Part shown: piece after piece, positions 7,212-15,771 of the stretch
How positions within the stretch are numbered: position 1 is the stretch's first letter
Layout of the letters: every line of letters begins with the position of its first letter
Assembly: GCA_964439935.1 (NCBI GenBank)
Contig: CAYTPW010000008.1
Coordinates: 82,186 to 146,185 of the forward strand
DNA: 64,000 nucleotides
Direction: 5' to 3'
Source: JABMQW01 sp964439935
Lineage (GTDB): Bacteria; Fidelibacterota; Marinisomatia; Marinisomatales; TCS56
Notes under the pieces: generated by a model
Databases searched by the model: none
Told to the model about the DNA's origin: nothing
What the model saw: only the letters and a program-made list of their open reading frames with translations
Translations under genes and position numbers: made by a program

Positions 7212-8174
7212 TTATAATTCTTCTTTAATTTTTATCACTGATTGTCGCTCCCGGTTAACCAGCAGTTGTGTAACATCGGGCCGGGAGTAATGGCCCACCG
7301 GATCAAAATTCTGGCGTTCTTCAAAAACCCGATTGATATCCAGTGTTGCAGTAAATAATCCTTTTTTACCTGTTACCGGTGGTAGGAGCCACTCGCCATC
7401 TGGTCCGGCGATACAGGACCCGCCATCTGTCAGTACATCAGGCGCCGATTCCAACAGTTTTTCCAGATGGGGCGTGTCGGACGGGAAATCGTCTTTTTTC
7501 ATCAATCCGGAGACCGATACCACATACGAACGGGCCTCTCGGGCGATGAACCGGGTGATATCGCTGGTGTTCCTTTCCGATCCTGGCCAGACGGCAATGT
7601 GGAGATTCTCGCCCAAACTATACAGGGCTGTCCGGGCTAGTGGCATCCAGTTTTCCCAGCAATTCAGTCCACCGACAGTAAATTGCTTCAACTGGTGGAC
7701 CCGCAGACCGTTGCCGTCACCTGGTGACCAGGTCAGGCGCTCATCGTAGGTCGGTTGCAGCTTGCGGTGCACTGACTTGATTTTTCCCGCTTGGTTGATA
7801 TATACCAGGGAGCAATACAGACTATGCCCGCCTCGGTCTAGTGCTCGTTCAATAGTGCCCAGATATACGGCAAGTTTGTTTACCTTTGCCAGTTCGCAAA
7901 TGGAATCCAATTCGCCGGCTTCAATCTGAATGGCATTCCTGATATAATGGGCATGGAATTCTTTTTGCACCGTTGAATTAAACTTGGTGCCATTGGTCAA
8001 TGAAATCCAGAACGGATAACCCGGAAGAATTCCCTCTCCGAAAACAACCAGATCGCATTCCTTCTGACCGGCTTGCGCGACATACTTTTCTATTTTTTTC
8101 AGGGTCTTCATTTTATTTAACCAGACTGGAGCTATTTGCGCCAGGGCAACCTTAAGCTGTTGTTCATTATTCAT
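7212..8174 (-). CDS. Nitrilase-family carbon-nitrogen hydrolase
   Basis: A 320-residue enzyme from the ATG at 8174 (MNNEQQLKVALAQIAPV); a longer frame to 8225 adds residues unlike the family. The catalytic triad is visible: Glu47 in VVFGEGILPGYPF, Lys in VHRKLQPTYDERLTW, and Cys in GGLNCWENWMPLAR. The residues around the Cys (CWEN) match the aliphatic nitrilase / cyanide hydratase branch rather than amidases. It hydrolyses a nitrile or amide C-N bond in the cytoplasm; the substrate is unknown. It stands alone, with AT-rich spacers on both sides. Confidence 0.9.
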   Translation of the reverse strand: MNNEQQLKVALAQIAPVWLNKMKTLKKIEKYVAQAGQKECDLVVFGEGILPGYPFWISLTNGTKFNSTVQKEFHAHYIRNAIQIEAGELDSICELAKVNKLAVYLGTIERALDRGGHSLYCSLVYINQAGKIKSVHRKLQPTYDERLTWSPGDGNGLRVHQLKQFTVGGLNCWENWMPLARTALYSLGENLHIAVWPGSERNTSDITRFIAREARSYVVSVSGLMKKDDFPSDTPHLEKLLESAPDVLTDGGSCIAGPDGEWLLPPVTGKKGLFTATLDINRVFEERQNFDPVGHYSRPDVTQLLVNRERQSVIKIKEEL

Positions 8175-8309
8175 GTTTTTACCACTGATATCTTGGGTTA
8201 GTGAATTCAATCCGCTGCTGATCAAGAGCAGGAGATTTTACAGAGTGAACGATTGATAATAAAGTGAAATGTGGTAGGGTGTAGTAACAGCACCCCAAAA
8301 AAACTACGC

Positions 8310-8798
8310 TTATAATCTCCGCCACATGATATAAGCGTTAGTGAGGCCATTTTGCCGATGGTCATAGGCAGCGGGGATTTCACCTATGATTTTAAAGCCC
8401 AGTTTTTCCCACAACCGGATCGCCCCCACATTACTTTTCACTACCAGATTGAACTGCATGGCCGAATACCCCAACCGTTTAGCTTCTTTCAACGCGAATT
8501 TTCCCATTGCAGTACCAATTCCCCGCCCGGACAGGGAAGGTAAAGTCATGAATGATGCGTTAGCCACATGGGAGCCGAGGTCCGGTTGATTATCCTTTAT
8601 GATAAAGGTCCCAACAATTTTCTTATCAATGGTTGCTACATAAGTGCGATTATCTTTTCCACACCAGTAGCCTAACATGTTTTCCTGGCTTGAATCAGGG
8701 GCAAATACGTAGGTATCTCCAGCAGCAATAATAGGCTTGATGATCGCCCAGATCTGGTCATGATCAGGTTCGATTGCTTTCCTGATCTTAATCGTCAT
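8310..8798 (-). CDS. GNAT-family N-acetyltransferase
   Basis: About 162 residues from the ATG at 8798; the TTG two codons earlier is less likely. A GNAT fold is clear. The acetyl-CoA loop is seen as LPSLSGRGIGTAMGKFAL (R/Q-x-x-G-x-G/A type), followed by the strand YSAMQFNLVV and the C-terminal NVGAIRLWEKLGFKIIGEIP that closes many GNATs. The substrate is unknown; small-molecule or protein N-acetylation are both possible. It is a single gene between the nitrilase and a small secreted lipocalin-like gene, with no clear operon. Confidence 0.9.
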   Translation of the reverse strand: MTIKIRKAIEPDHDQIWAIIKPIIAAGDTYVFAPDSSQENMLGYWCGKDNRTYVATIDKKIVGTFIIKDNQPDLGSHVANASFMTLPSLSGRGIGTAMGKFALKEAKRLGYSAMQFNLVVKSNVGAIRLWEKLGFKIIGEIPAAYDHRQNGLTNAYIMWRRL

Positions 8799-8849
8799 AA
8801 CCAATATAATTTAAAATATTCCTGATGTCCGAATAATTACTCGAAACGG

Positions 8850-9380
8850 TTATTCTTTTTTAGTCAAAACATTTGTACCGAAACAGGCAAATTCTTTTTC
8901 CGGGAAAGAAACGTCGAAATTGGTTTCAATCTGATCGATGCCGGTTGTCTCAATTGTCCAGCGCGCTTTTCCTCCGGGTACAAAATTCTCAATGACTTCG
9001 GTTTTAAACACCAGAATCGTGTCATTTGACAGAGTATCATTTAAGATATATTGATTAAAATAGCCCTCAATGTTGAATTGCCGGTAAACAATTACTTTTC
9101 GGTTTTTATCGTAACTGATCATCCCCTTATCGAGGTGGTGCTCACCATCGGGTTTTGATTCGGTAGGCTCAAATTTTGAGTCATTAGAGACTTCAATATA
9201 GTTTCCATTCATGATGTAATTGAATTCGGACTCAATTTTTGATTTTTCATTGCCGAATCCGCTCCCAGTCCCGGACCATTTTCCGATTAAGAAATCCAAT
9301 CTTTCCAGCGGATTTGTTTGTCCATAAACAACTCCGATTACCTGCGCTATCAGCATAATTACTAAAGTAATTCTTTTCAT
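8850..9380 (-). CDS. Secreted lipocalin-like / DUF1579-type protein
   Basis: A 176-residue protein with a clear signal peptide (ITLVIMLIAQVIGVVYG, cut before QTNPLE). The mature part begins LDFLIGKWSGTGSGFG, the start motif shared by small ten-stranded barrels such as DUF1579 and nitrobindin/THAP4-like domains. It continues as alternating beta strands with polar turns and ends CFGTNVLTKK. A good GGAGAA site precedes the ATG. No heme-ligand His can be fixed, so the ligand is unknown. Close relatives in FCB genomes are usually annotated as hypothetical. Confidence 0.7.
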   Translation of the reverse strand: MKRITLVIMLIAQVIGVVYGQTNPLERLDFLIGKWSGTGSGFGNEKSKIESEFNYIMNGNYIEVSNDSKFEPTESKPDGEHHLDKGMISYDKNRKVIVYRQFNIEGYFNQYILNDTLSNDTILVFKTEVIENFVPGGKARWTIETTGIDQIETNFDVSFPEKEFACFGTNVLTKKE

Positions 9381-9427
9381 ATTTTCTCCTTTTTTCGAAT
9401 AGTCAGGTCGAGATTTGCTTTTTCATT

Positions 9428-10057
9428 TCAATCCACTGGTAATTTTTTGAAACTGCAAAAAATAAAATTCTGGATTGTTGCGGACGGTGTCTCGTGGTCC
9501 ACAGTTAGGCACTTAATTTTTTCAAAGAAATTATTTAGCCGGTCGGTCATCGTCATTTCAGAATATCTATTAACCTCTTATCCACTGCAGGTTTTTGGTC
9601 CCTGCTCCGAAAAAGTCCCGATCACCAGAATTCCTGATTCATTGAGGCTGCTGTGAGCCGTTTGGATGTATTTTTCAATTTCCTGTTCCCGGGTCAGAAA
9701 ATGAAAGGTCGCGCGGTCATGCCAGAAGTCATATTGCTCAGCTGGCTTAAAATTCACTGCATCGGCAACTAACCACTTTACTTTCTCCGAACGGTCGCCA
9801 AGTCGCTGTTTGGCCCTCGCTAGTGAAGCTGCTGAAATGTCAAGGATGGTAAGGTTCCGATAGCCAAGATTGAGTAAATGATCGACAAAAAGACTATCAC
9901 CGCCGCCAATGTCAATGATTTTTGCAGTTGCGGGAATATTAAAATGTTTGATGAAGTCCAAAGAGGTTACCGGTGTTGGCTGAAACCAGCTTACATTTTT
10001 AAGCTTTTTGTTCCGGTAGATATTTTCCCAGTGTTTTTTTCTGTTAGAATTTCTCAT
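9428..10057 (-). pseudogene. Class I SAM methyltransferase gene interrupted by one in-frame TAA
   Basis: The first 159 codons encode a normal small methyltransferase: motif I as IIDIGGGDSLFVDHLL, the acidic LTILDIS, motif VVADA-type KWLVADAVNF, and the YDFWHDRATFHFL segment. Translation stops at TAA (9578-9580) right after GPKTCSG. The same frame then runs on for 49 codons with a sensible C terminus (EVNRYSEMTMTDRL, FFEKIKCLTVDHETP, NFIFCSFKK) to a proper TGA at 9428. In relatives the stop position is normally Leu, so a single change TTA to TAA explains it. Either the gene is freshly inactivated, a truncated protein is made, or the base is a sequencing error. It is followed after 47 bp by the lipocalin-like gene. 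Confidence 0.85.
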
Positions 10058-10192
10058 GCAGGACGATGCTGAAACCAGGTAGACTTAGCTCTCTATAGCA
10101 GTGCAGGTTAATCCCGGAAAATCATATTCAAAGTCACAATCTGCATCGGATAAATCCAGCTGCACTGGAACGGGATGTCATCCCTGACGTCA

Positions 10193-10501
10193 TTATTCTT
10201 TTTTACGTGCTCGTGCTTTGGTGTGACCCTCCTTGCTGCCGCCATAGAAACACATAACACCCAGGATAAAGCCGAAATTGTACCAACCACCATTATTGTG
10301 GACTTCGTAAACGTTTACACTCTCGTTGAATAGTGAAATGATGAATGTGAAGAAGGAAATAAAACCGTGCCACAAACCTTTCCAGAAACCGGCCACTGCG
10401 CGCAACCCACCGGTATTAACCAGGTCATTGGGTCCGGCAGCACAGGCCGCAAGAGTAAGCAGAAGATAGAAAAGAATGAGAAAAATAATCAGTTTTTTCA
10501 T
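10193..10501 (-). CDS. Small conserved putative lipoprotein
   Basis: A 102-residue protein with a GGAG site 8 bases before its ATG. A strongly hydrophobic signal segment ends in LTLAACAAG, so Cys20 is a probable lipidation site. The rest has the pattern GFWKGLWHGFISFFTFIISLF, then YEVHNNGGWYNFGFILG, and a basic tail (KARARKKE). This GLWHG / NNG-WY-FGF pattern occurs in a widespread family of small hypothetical proteins, whose function I do not know. The hydrophobic middle could insert into or lie along the membrane. It stands alone, upstream of the methyltransferase pseudogene. Confidence 0.72.
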   Translation of the reverse strand: MKKLIIFLILFYLLLTLAACAAGPNDLVNTGGLRAVAGFWKGLWHGFISFFTFIISLFNESVNVYEVHNNGGWYNFGFILGVMCFYGGSKEGHTKARARKKE

Positions 10502-10673
10502 GTTTATTCTCCAATGGACGAATTGAATTATTAATTTTACGGAATATCGGTTTGATTATAAAGGTGTAACCCGGGATGCAAAATCGATGATACTCCTTGT
10601 GATATAGCATCCTATAAGTATAATAGTTAAATATTCATTCTCCACGAATCTTATCGGCAGTAATTTCCAGTTT

Positions 10674-12131
10674 ATGAAACTGAGTGAAAACCAGGCCACG
10701 CTGGCATTCCTGTTACCGAGTGCTTTTAAGGAATTATTCGCCCCGCGCATGCTGGTAATTGAACACTCATTTGCCGATGGTTATTTCTGTCATGAAGCCA
10801 ATTGGGAGACAATTACTAGGTCGGAAATCAAGCAGCTGGAAGATTATATGCGGGAATGGCTGTGGGACGATCAACCGATAACATTAAAAACCTGGTCCCG
10901 TGATCGGATGATCGAGGAATTACACAGGATCAAGTCAATTAGTAAACTGAGTAATGTTCAGCGCTGGCATGCGGACCAGATACCGGTGATTCGCTATCGG
11001 GACTATTTCGATTATGTGATTGAACCGATGACAACCGATAAAACCGCCTTACAGATATTCCGTTTAAAACAGTATAATAACGGTTTTATCATGCGTTTCC
11101 CAACCATTGCCCAATCCCGGCGTCTGAAACCATTCATCGACCGCCCGAAGCTGTTTTCGATCATTGAGGAGCAGGAGCAATGGGGCAGTATCTTAGGCGT
11201 ATCGACGGTCTGGGAGTTGAATGAATTGATTGTAACCGGTAAGATCAATGAAATGCTGTGGGTCGCCGAAGGATTGCACGAGAAGAAAATCAGCCAGATT
11301 GCAGACGCAATCTCAGCTCAGTTCCCCGGGCAACGTATTATCACGATTGCTGGCCCATCATCGTCTGGAAAAACATCTTTTGCCAAGCGTCTTGGTATCC
11401 ATTTGAAGGTCAATGGGTTCACGACCAAGCAGGTTTCAATGGATGATTATTTTCTAGACCGAACTGAGATACCGGTCGATGAAAACGGGGACCAGGACTT
11501 TGAGTCGATCACGATCATGAATATCGATTTACTGGCTGAACGTTTGGAAAATTTGCTATCCGGTAAAGCAATACCACAAAGGGAATTTGATTTCAACACC
11601 GGTACCGGAAGGGATACAAATGAAACAATCCAACTGAATGATCGCGATTTTGTTATTGTAGAAGGTATCCACGGACTCAATCCTCGGTTTTCGAGCAAGC
11701 TGGGCGAGGACCGGATTCAGAAAATCTATATCAGTGCATTGACGCAGCTGAATATTGACACTACACACCGTGTATCAACCTCGGATAATCGCTTGCTGCG
11801 CCGCATAATGCGCGATCATAAATTCCGCGGCTATCTACCGGAGCAGACATTGGATCGCTGGCCCTCCGTTCGCCTGGGTGAGGAGCGGAATATATTTCCC
11901 TACCAGGAACAAGCTGATTATATTTTCAATACGGCCCTAGTTTATGAATTCCCGGTACTGGCCAAATATGTCGGCCCCCTGTTAAATGATATTAAGAATG
12001 AATCCGGATTTGCTGTTGAAGCAGCCCGCTTGAACAGGTTACTATCGTTTTTTGAACCGCTGGACGAGAATCTGGTGCCGGGTATTTCAATCCTGCGGGA
12101 ATTTATCGGCAGCAGTGATTTGCACTATTAG
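10674..12131 (+). CDS. Nucleoside (uridine-type) kinase with N-terminal ThrRS-like domain
   Basis: A 485-residue cytoplasmic enzyme. The N-terminal part resembles the second additional domain of threonyl-tRNA synthetase, with the H-x-x-x-D / YFCH elements (EHSFADGYFCHEANW at about 30-43). The C-terminal part (about 220-430) is a phosphoribulokinase/uridine kinase P-loop domain: Walker A IAGPSSSGKTSFAKRL, VSMDDYFLDR, VIVEGIHGLN, and a lid region with RLLRRIMRDHKFRG. Such two-part proteins are usually annotated as nucleoside kinase or uridine kinase-related and act in pyrimidine salvage. The exact substrate is unknown. It stands alone on the plus strand and overlaps the stop of the convergent next gene by 4 bp. 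Confidence 0.88.
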   Translation: MKLSENQATLAFLLPSAFKELFAPRMLVIEHSFADGYFCHEANWETITRSEIKQLEDYMREWLWDDQPITLKTWSRDRMIEELHRIKSISKLSNVQRWHADQIPVIRYRDYFDYVIEPMTTDKTALQIFRLKQYNNGFIMRFPTIAQSRRLKPFIDRPKLFSIIEEQEQWGSILGVSTVWELNELIVTGKINEMLWVAEGLHEKKISQIADAISAQFPGQRIITIAGPSSSGKTSFAKRLGIHLKVNGFTTKQVSMDDYFLDRTEIPVDENGDQDFESITIMNIDLLAERLENLLSGKAIPQREFDFNTGTGRDTNETIQLNDRDFVIVEGIHGLNPRFSSKLGEDRIQKIYISALTQLNIDTTHRVSTSDNRLLRRIMRDHKFRGYLPEQTLDRWPSVRLGEERNIFPYQEQADYIFNTALVYEFPVLAKYVGPLLNDIKNESGFAVEAARLNRLLSFFEPLDENLVPGISILREFIGSSDLHY

Positions 12132-12538
12132 AAATCAGGTTCTCCGGTCTCCTCGACCAATTCTTTTATTTCCGGCCCCAGCCAATTGAGTGCCTTGGTC
12201 AGGTCATAAAATGCCCTGGTTGTGGCTGGAATTCTTTTAAGTTCTTCCATCGCACTATACATACGAATTAAACCGTATTTCCAGGCTTTGTCCACTAGGA
12301 TGGCCGACAAGCCATCGGGTGGTCTTTTATCGACATCCTGTACTGAAGTTTTAACTATCGCGTCAATATCTTGCCTTTTGAAAGGCTTGAATGAAGCCCG
12401 GAGATCAAACAATTCATACTTGGTCAGGCCTTCACGTGTATACTTTTCCATACCGGAAAAATACTCGGAGAGAGTAAATTCTTTACTAGCGATCAACCAG
12501 GTGAAATCAAGATTGGGGTAGCGTTTGTACTGTAACAT
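12128..12538 (-). CDS. Hypothetical SpoIIAA/STAS-like protein
   Basis: A 136-residue soluble protein. The pattern is a short beta strand (FTWLIASKEFTLSEY), a helix, another strand (YELFDLRASF), a long linker with KRPPDGLSAILV, a helix and strand with WKYGLIRMYSAMEEL, and a C-terminal helix with WLGPEIKELVEE. This alternation resembles SpoIIAA-like/STAS proteins, but there is no diagnostic motif, so the fold is a guess. It ends 3' to 3' with the nucleoside kinase gene, overlapping by 4 bp. Function is unknown. Confidence 0.62.
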   Translation of the reverse strand: MLQYKRYPNLDFTWLIASKEFTLSEYFSGMEKYTREGLTKYELFDLRASFKPFKRQDIDAIVKTSVQDVDKRPPDGLSAILVDKAWKYGLIRMYSAMEELKRIPATTRAFYDLTKALNWLGPEIKELVEETGEPDF

Positions 12539-12647
12539 TTATACTGTCAGCTGTTTCAACCCTATTGCATACATACCGCTTGAAAACACGGCCCATAACA
12601 GTTTAATAATAACACCAATTTAGATAATAATCTGCAAATAATCTCTT

Positions 12648-13112
12648 TTAATGCGCATGTCCATGCTCCAGCTCCTCAAGTGTCGCTTCCCGGATGGCTT
12701 CTATGGTTACGTTAAAATTCAAGACCATTCCGGCCAGAGGGTGATTACTGTCAATTGTAACCTTGTCATCATCAATCTCGCGGACAACAATCATGGTGCC
12801 ATTACCATCTGCATCCTCGGCATGCAGGTGCATCCCAACCTGCAGATCTTCAATTTCATCAAAAGCGTCACGGGGCATTTGTTGCAATAATTCCGGTTTG
12901 ACCAGACCATATCCATCTGCCGGCTGTACCGTAACCTGAAGTTTATCCCCAACGATTTTTCCGGTTAATTCCTTTTCCAAGCCAGTAACAATACCGCCGG
13001 CTCCGTGAAGATATTTTAATGGTGATTGTCCATCGGATGAATCCAGCAGATTGCCATCGTCATCAGTTAAGCGATAGTGAATTGATACAACGAGATTATT
13101 TTGTATTTCCAT
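12648..13112 (-). CDS. slyD: SlyD-type FKBP peptidyl-prolyl isomerase
   Basis: A 154-residue cytoplasmic PPIase and chaperone. The FKBP core is split by an IF (insert-in-flap) domain as in SlyD: HYRLTDDDGNLLDSS and LKYLHGAGGIVTGLEKELTG come before, PADGYGLVKPELLQQMPRDAF marks the flap, and HPLAGMVLNFNVTI returns to the core. The C terminus is short and His-containing (HGHAH) instead of the long metal-binding tail of E. coli SlyD. It helps fold proline-limited clients and may bind nickel weakly. It is the last gene of the long minus-strand block, 102 bp after ggt. Confidence 0.93.
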   Translation of the reverse strand: MEIQNNLVVSIHYRLTDDDGNLLDSSDGQSPLKYLHGAGGIVTGLEKELTGKIVGDKLQVTVQPADGYGLVKPELLQQMPRDAFDEIEDLQVGMHLHAEDADGNGTMIVVREIDDDKVTIDSNHPLAGMVLNFNVTIEAIREATLEELEHGHAH

Positions 13113-13214
13113 TTTTACACCTGAAATTGAATTTGCTGAAGTGTGAATTAAGCTTGAATTTGGTTTTCGGATAAAGTCAAAATCTTTTGAGGATTATATG
13201 ATGCGCCAGATGTT

Positions 13215-14912
13215 TTAATAGCCAACTGCAGTATTCTCACCACGAGGATCGGCTCCTCCATAATAACCGGTCGAATCGGCCATGATGCAGTTTGCCCGCC
13301 CCATATAGCCCCAGGGATGGACCGCAACCGTATGTCCCAGATCTTGCAGGTTATTGATTGCATCTTCCGACATCCCTCTAATTTCGCCATAGATCATATC
13401 TGGATACCATTGACTGTGAAAACGTGGTACGGAAACTGCTTCCTGGATATCCATATTATAAACTGTAGTGTTCAAAATGACCTGCAGAACGGTTGTAATT
13501 ATTGTTGAACCCCCAGGCGCTCCCACCACGAGATAGGGGCGTTGATCTTTGCTAATGATTGTCGGTGTCATCGAACTCAACATCCGCTTACCAGGGGCGA
13601 TTGAATTGGCCTCATTGCCCAGTAAACCAAAAGCATTGGGCACGCCAGGCTTGGCGGAGAAATCATCCATTTCATTGTTTAAAAAGAAACCGGCTCCTTC
13701 CACTACAATACCACAGCCGAAACTGAAATTAAGGGTTGTGGTCACGCTAACAGCATTACCAAAACGGTCGATCACTGAATAATGGGTTGTCTCGGGGCTT
13801 TCGATCGGTAAAAGTTGCCCGGCAGAAATATCACTGGATGGTGTTGCTTCATTCAGGCGGATTTCGGCGGCTCGCTGGCGGGCATACTCTTTTGATATTA
13901 ACCACTCCAGTGGAATATTCCAGAAATCTGGATCGCCGAAATATTCTGCTCGATCCGCATATGCCCGGTGCTCTATTTCAGTGAGCAGGTGAATGTAGTC
14001 TGATGAATTCCAGCCCAGTGAATCGATGGTAAAATTTTCCAGCATATTTAGCATCTGGACTACCAACGCACCGCCGGAACTGGGGGGCGGCATTGAAAGT
14101 ATCTCATAGTCACGATATTTTCCAATTACCGGCGTTCGGTAAATTGCAGAATAATTTGAAAGATCATCAGCGGTTATCAATCCACCACCCTGGTTCATTT
14201 CAGCGACAATCATATCGGCGACAGAACCAGCATAGAAACCATCCCAACCGTTTTTGGCGATCAATCGCAGTGTTTTTGCCAGATCTTTCTGGACCAGTTT
14301 ATCACCGGCTGACCAGGGCGAGTTTCCTGGTTTGTTGAATATTTTGGCTGCTCCGGGATTAGCGGCAAAAAATTCTTGATAATAATTCAGATAGCGAGCA
14401 TAACGACGGGTAATAGGATATCCCTGTCGTGCCAGGCGAATAGCTGGTGCCAAAAGCTGTTTCCGTGAAATATTTCCCGATCCGTAATCGCGCCAGGCAC
14501 GCAACAAGCCATCGACACTCCCCGGGACTCCCACTGCCAGATGGGAATAGGTCGATAGATTTGGTACTACCATTCCGGTTGAATCTAGGTACATATCGCG
14601 ATCAGCATCTGCCGGAGCTTTTTCCCGGTGGTCCAGTGCAAAGCTGGTACCATCGGCCAGTCTTGCTACCATGAATCCACCCCCGCCCAGATTACCAGCC
14701 TGGGGATGGGTAACAGCCAGGGCAAACCCGGTAGCTACAGCCGCATCAATGGCATTACCACCCTTCTTTAAAATTCCCACTCCAACTTCAGAAGCAAGCT
14801 GCTGGGCTGAAACAACCATGCCGTTTTTAGCATAGACCGGCTCGGGATCGGCCGCAGGTAAAAAGGATAGAACAATTAGTGCTACAAGTAGAAATTGGAG
14901 TTTATTGGTCAT
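13215..14912 (-). CDS. ggt: Gamma-glutamyltransferase precursor
   Basis: A 565-residue secreted proenzyme of normal length. An N-terminal signal peptide (LLVALIVLSFLPAADPEPV) is followed by the large-subunit start AKNGMVVSAQQLASEVG and GNAIDAAVATGFALAV. The autocleavage nucleophile is Thr375, first Thr of ETTHYSVIDRFGNAVSVT. The substrate-binding loops are visible as GFFLNNEMDDF, GKRMLSSMTPTI and the double-glycine VVGAPGGSTI. In the periplasm it cleaves gamma-glutamyl peptides such as glutathione, supplying amino acids. It precedes slyD and follows a BI-1 membrane gene, with gaps of about 100 bp on each side, so expression may be independent. Confidence 0.96.
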   Translation of the reverse strand: MTNKLQFLLVALIVLSFLPAADPEPVYAKNGMVVSAQQLASEVGVGILKKGGNAIDAAVATGFALAVTHPQAGNLGGGGFMVARLADGTSFALDHREKAPADADRDMYLDSTGMVVPNLSTYSHLAVGVPGSVDGLLRAWRDYGSGNISRKQLLAPAIRLARQGYPITRRYARYLNYYQEFFAANPGAAKIFNKPGNSPWSAGDKLVQKDLAKTLRLIAKNGWDGFYAGSVADMIVAEMNQGGGLITADDLSNYSAIYRTPVIGKYRDYEILSMPPPSSGGALVVQMLNMLENFTIDSLGWNSSDYIHLLTEIEHRAYADRAEYFGDPDFWNIPLEWLISKEYARQRAAEIRLNEATPSSDISAGQLLPIESPETTHYSVIDRFGNAVSVTTTLNFSFGCGIVVEGAGFFLNNEMDDFSAKPGVPNAFGLLGNEANSIAPGKRMLSSMTPTIISKDQRPYLVVGAPGGSTIITTVLQVILNTTVYNMDIQEAVSVPRFHSQWYPDMIYGEIRGMSEDAINNLQDLGHTVAVHPWGYMGRANCIMADSTGYYGGADPRGENTAVGY

Positions 14913-15005
14913 TATATCAATTCGATGACTGGTGGTTTATACAGGAATATAAAAATTAAATATTATACTTCGACACGTTCGCATGACCTTTATCAATAAA
15001 TAAAT

Positions 15006-15758
15006 TTATCGGCGGCTTTGTAATTTGGCTAGTAAACGCAGAATTTCCAGGTATAACCAGATCAGGGTGACCAACAGTCCGAAAGCGCCATACCATTCCA
15101 TGTATTTCGGAGCGTTTTGTTCGGCCCCTTCTTCGATGAAGTCGAAATCCAGGACCAGGTTCAGGGCGGCGATACCGACCACGATCAGGCTGAATAAGAT
15201 TCCAAAATTCGAGCTGCTGTGAATCAGTGGGATAGATTTACCGAAAAAACCCATTATGAAACTGATCAGATAAATGAAGAATACACCACCTGTGGCGGCA
15301 GCAATCCCCAGCTTGAAATTTTCAGTCGGTTTGATCAAACCTGAACGATAGGCGATCAATAATGCCGCCAATGTTCCAAAGGTGAGGAATATCGCCTGAT
15401 TCACGATCCCGGGATACATTTGTTCAAAATATTTTGATATGCCACCCAGCGCCAGACCTTCCAGCAGGGCATAGGCCGGAACCGTGTAGGGTGCCAGGTG
15501 CTTTTTAAATACTGTAATCAGTGCTACGATCAGACCACCGACTACGCCCACCATCATTAAGCCACCCATCCGTGGATCGTTGGTTGGCAGGTTCCAGGTG
15601 AAAATGGCTGTGGTCATTAAAAGTAAGAGTGACAGGGCTGTTTTATTGACCGTACCCATAATGGTCATGGCTTGATCGGCAGCAACCCGTCCGGCTTTAA
15701 TGAATGTTTCAGCCCGTAATGCTGGATTCCCGGAGCGGAGAGAAAGGTGCTGATTCAT
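15006..15758 (-). CDS. Bax inhibitor-1/YccA-family membrane protein
   Basis: A 250-residue integral membrane protein with about seven helices and a cytoplasmic N terminus. The BI-1-like type is recognised from the N-terminal tail (NPALRAETF) and the sequence order KTALSLLLLMTTAIFTWNL, LLEGLALGGISKYFEQ and FGILFSLIVVGIAALNLVLD. The final acidic patch is FDFIEEGAEQNAPKYMEWY before the last helix. BI-1 proteins conduct Ca2+ or protons or modulate membrane proteases in the systems studied; the role in this lineage is not known. AGGAAG lies 8 bases before the ATG. It is 13 bp downstream of glyS, so the two are probably co-transcribed. Confidence 0.9.
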   Translation of the reverse strand: MNQHLSLRSGNPALRAETFIKAGRVAADQAMTIMGTVNKTALSLLLLMTTAIFTWNLPTNDPRMGGLMMVGVVGGLIVALITVFKKHLAPYTVPAYALLEGLALGGISKYFEQMYPGIVNQAIFLTFGTLAALLIAYRSGLIKPTENFKLGIAAATGGVFFIYLISFIMGFFGKSIPLIHSSSNFGILFSLIVVGIAALNLVLDFDFIEEGAEQNAPKYMEWYGAFGLLVTLIWLYLEILRLLAKLQSRR

Positions 15759-15771
15759 TAATTCTTCCTAA

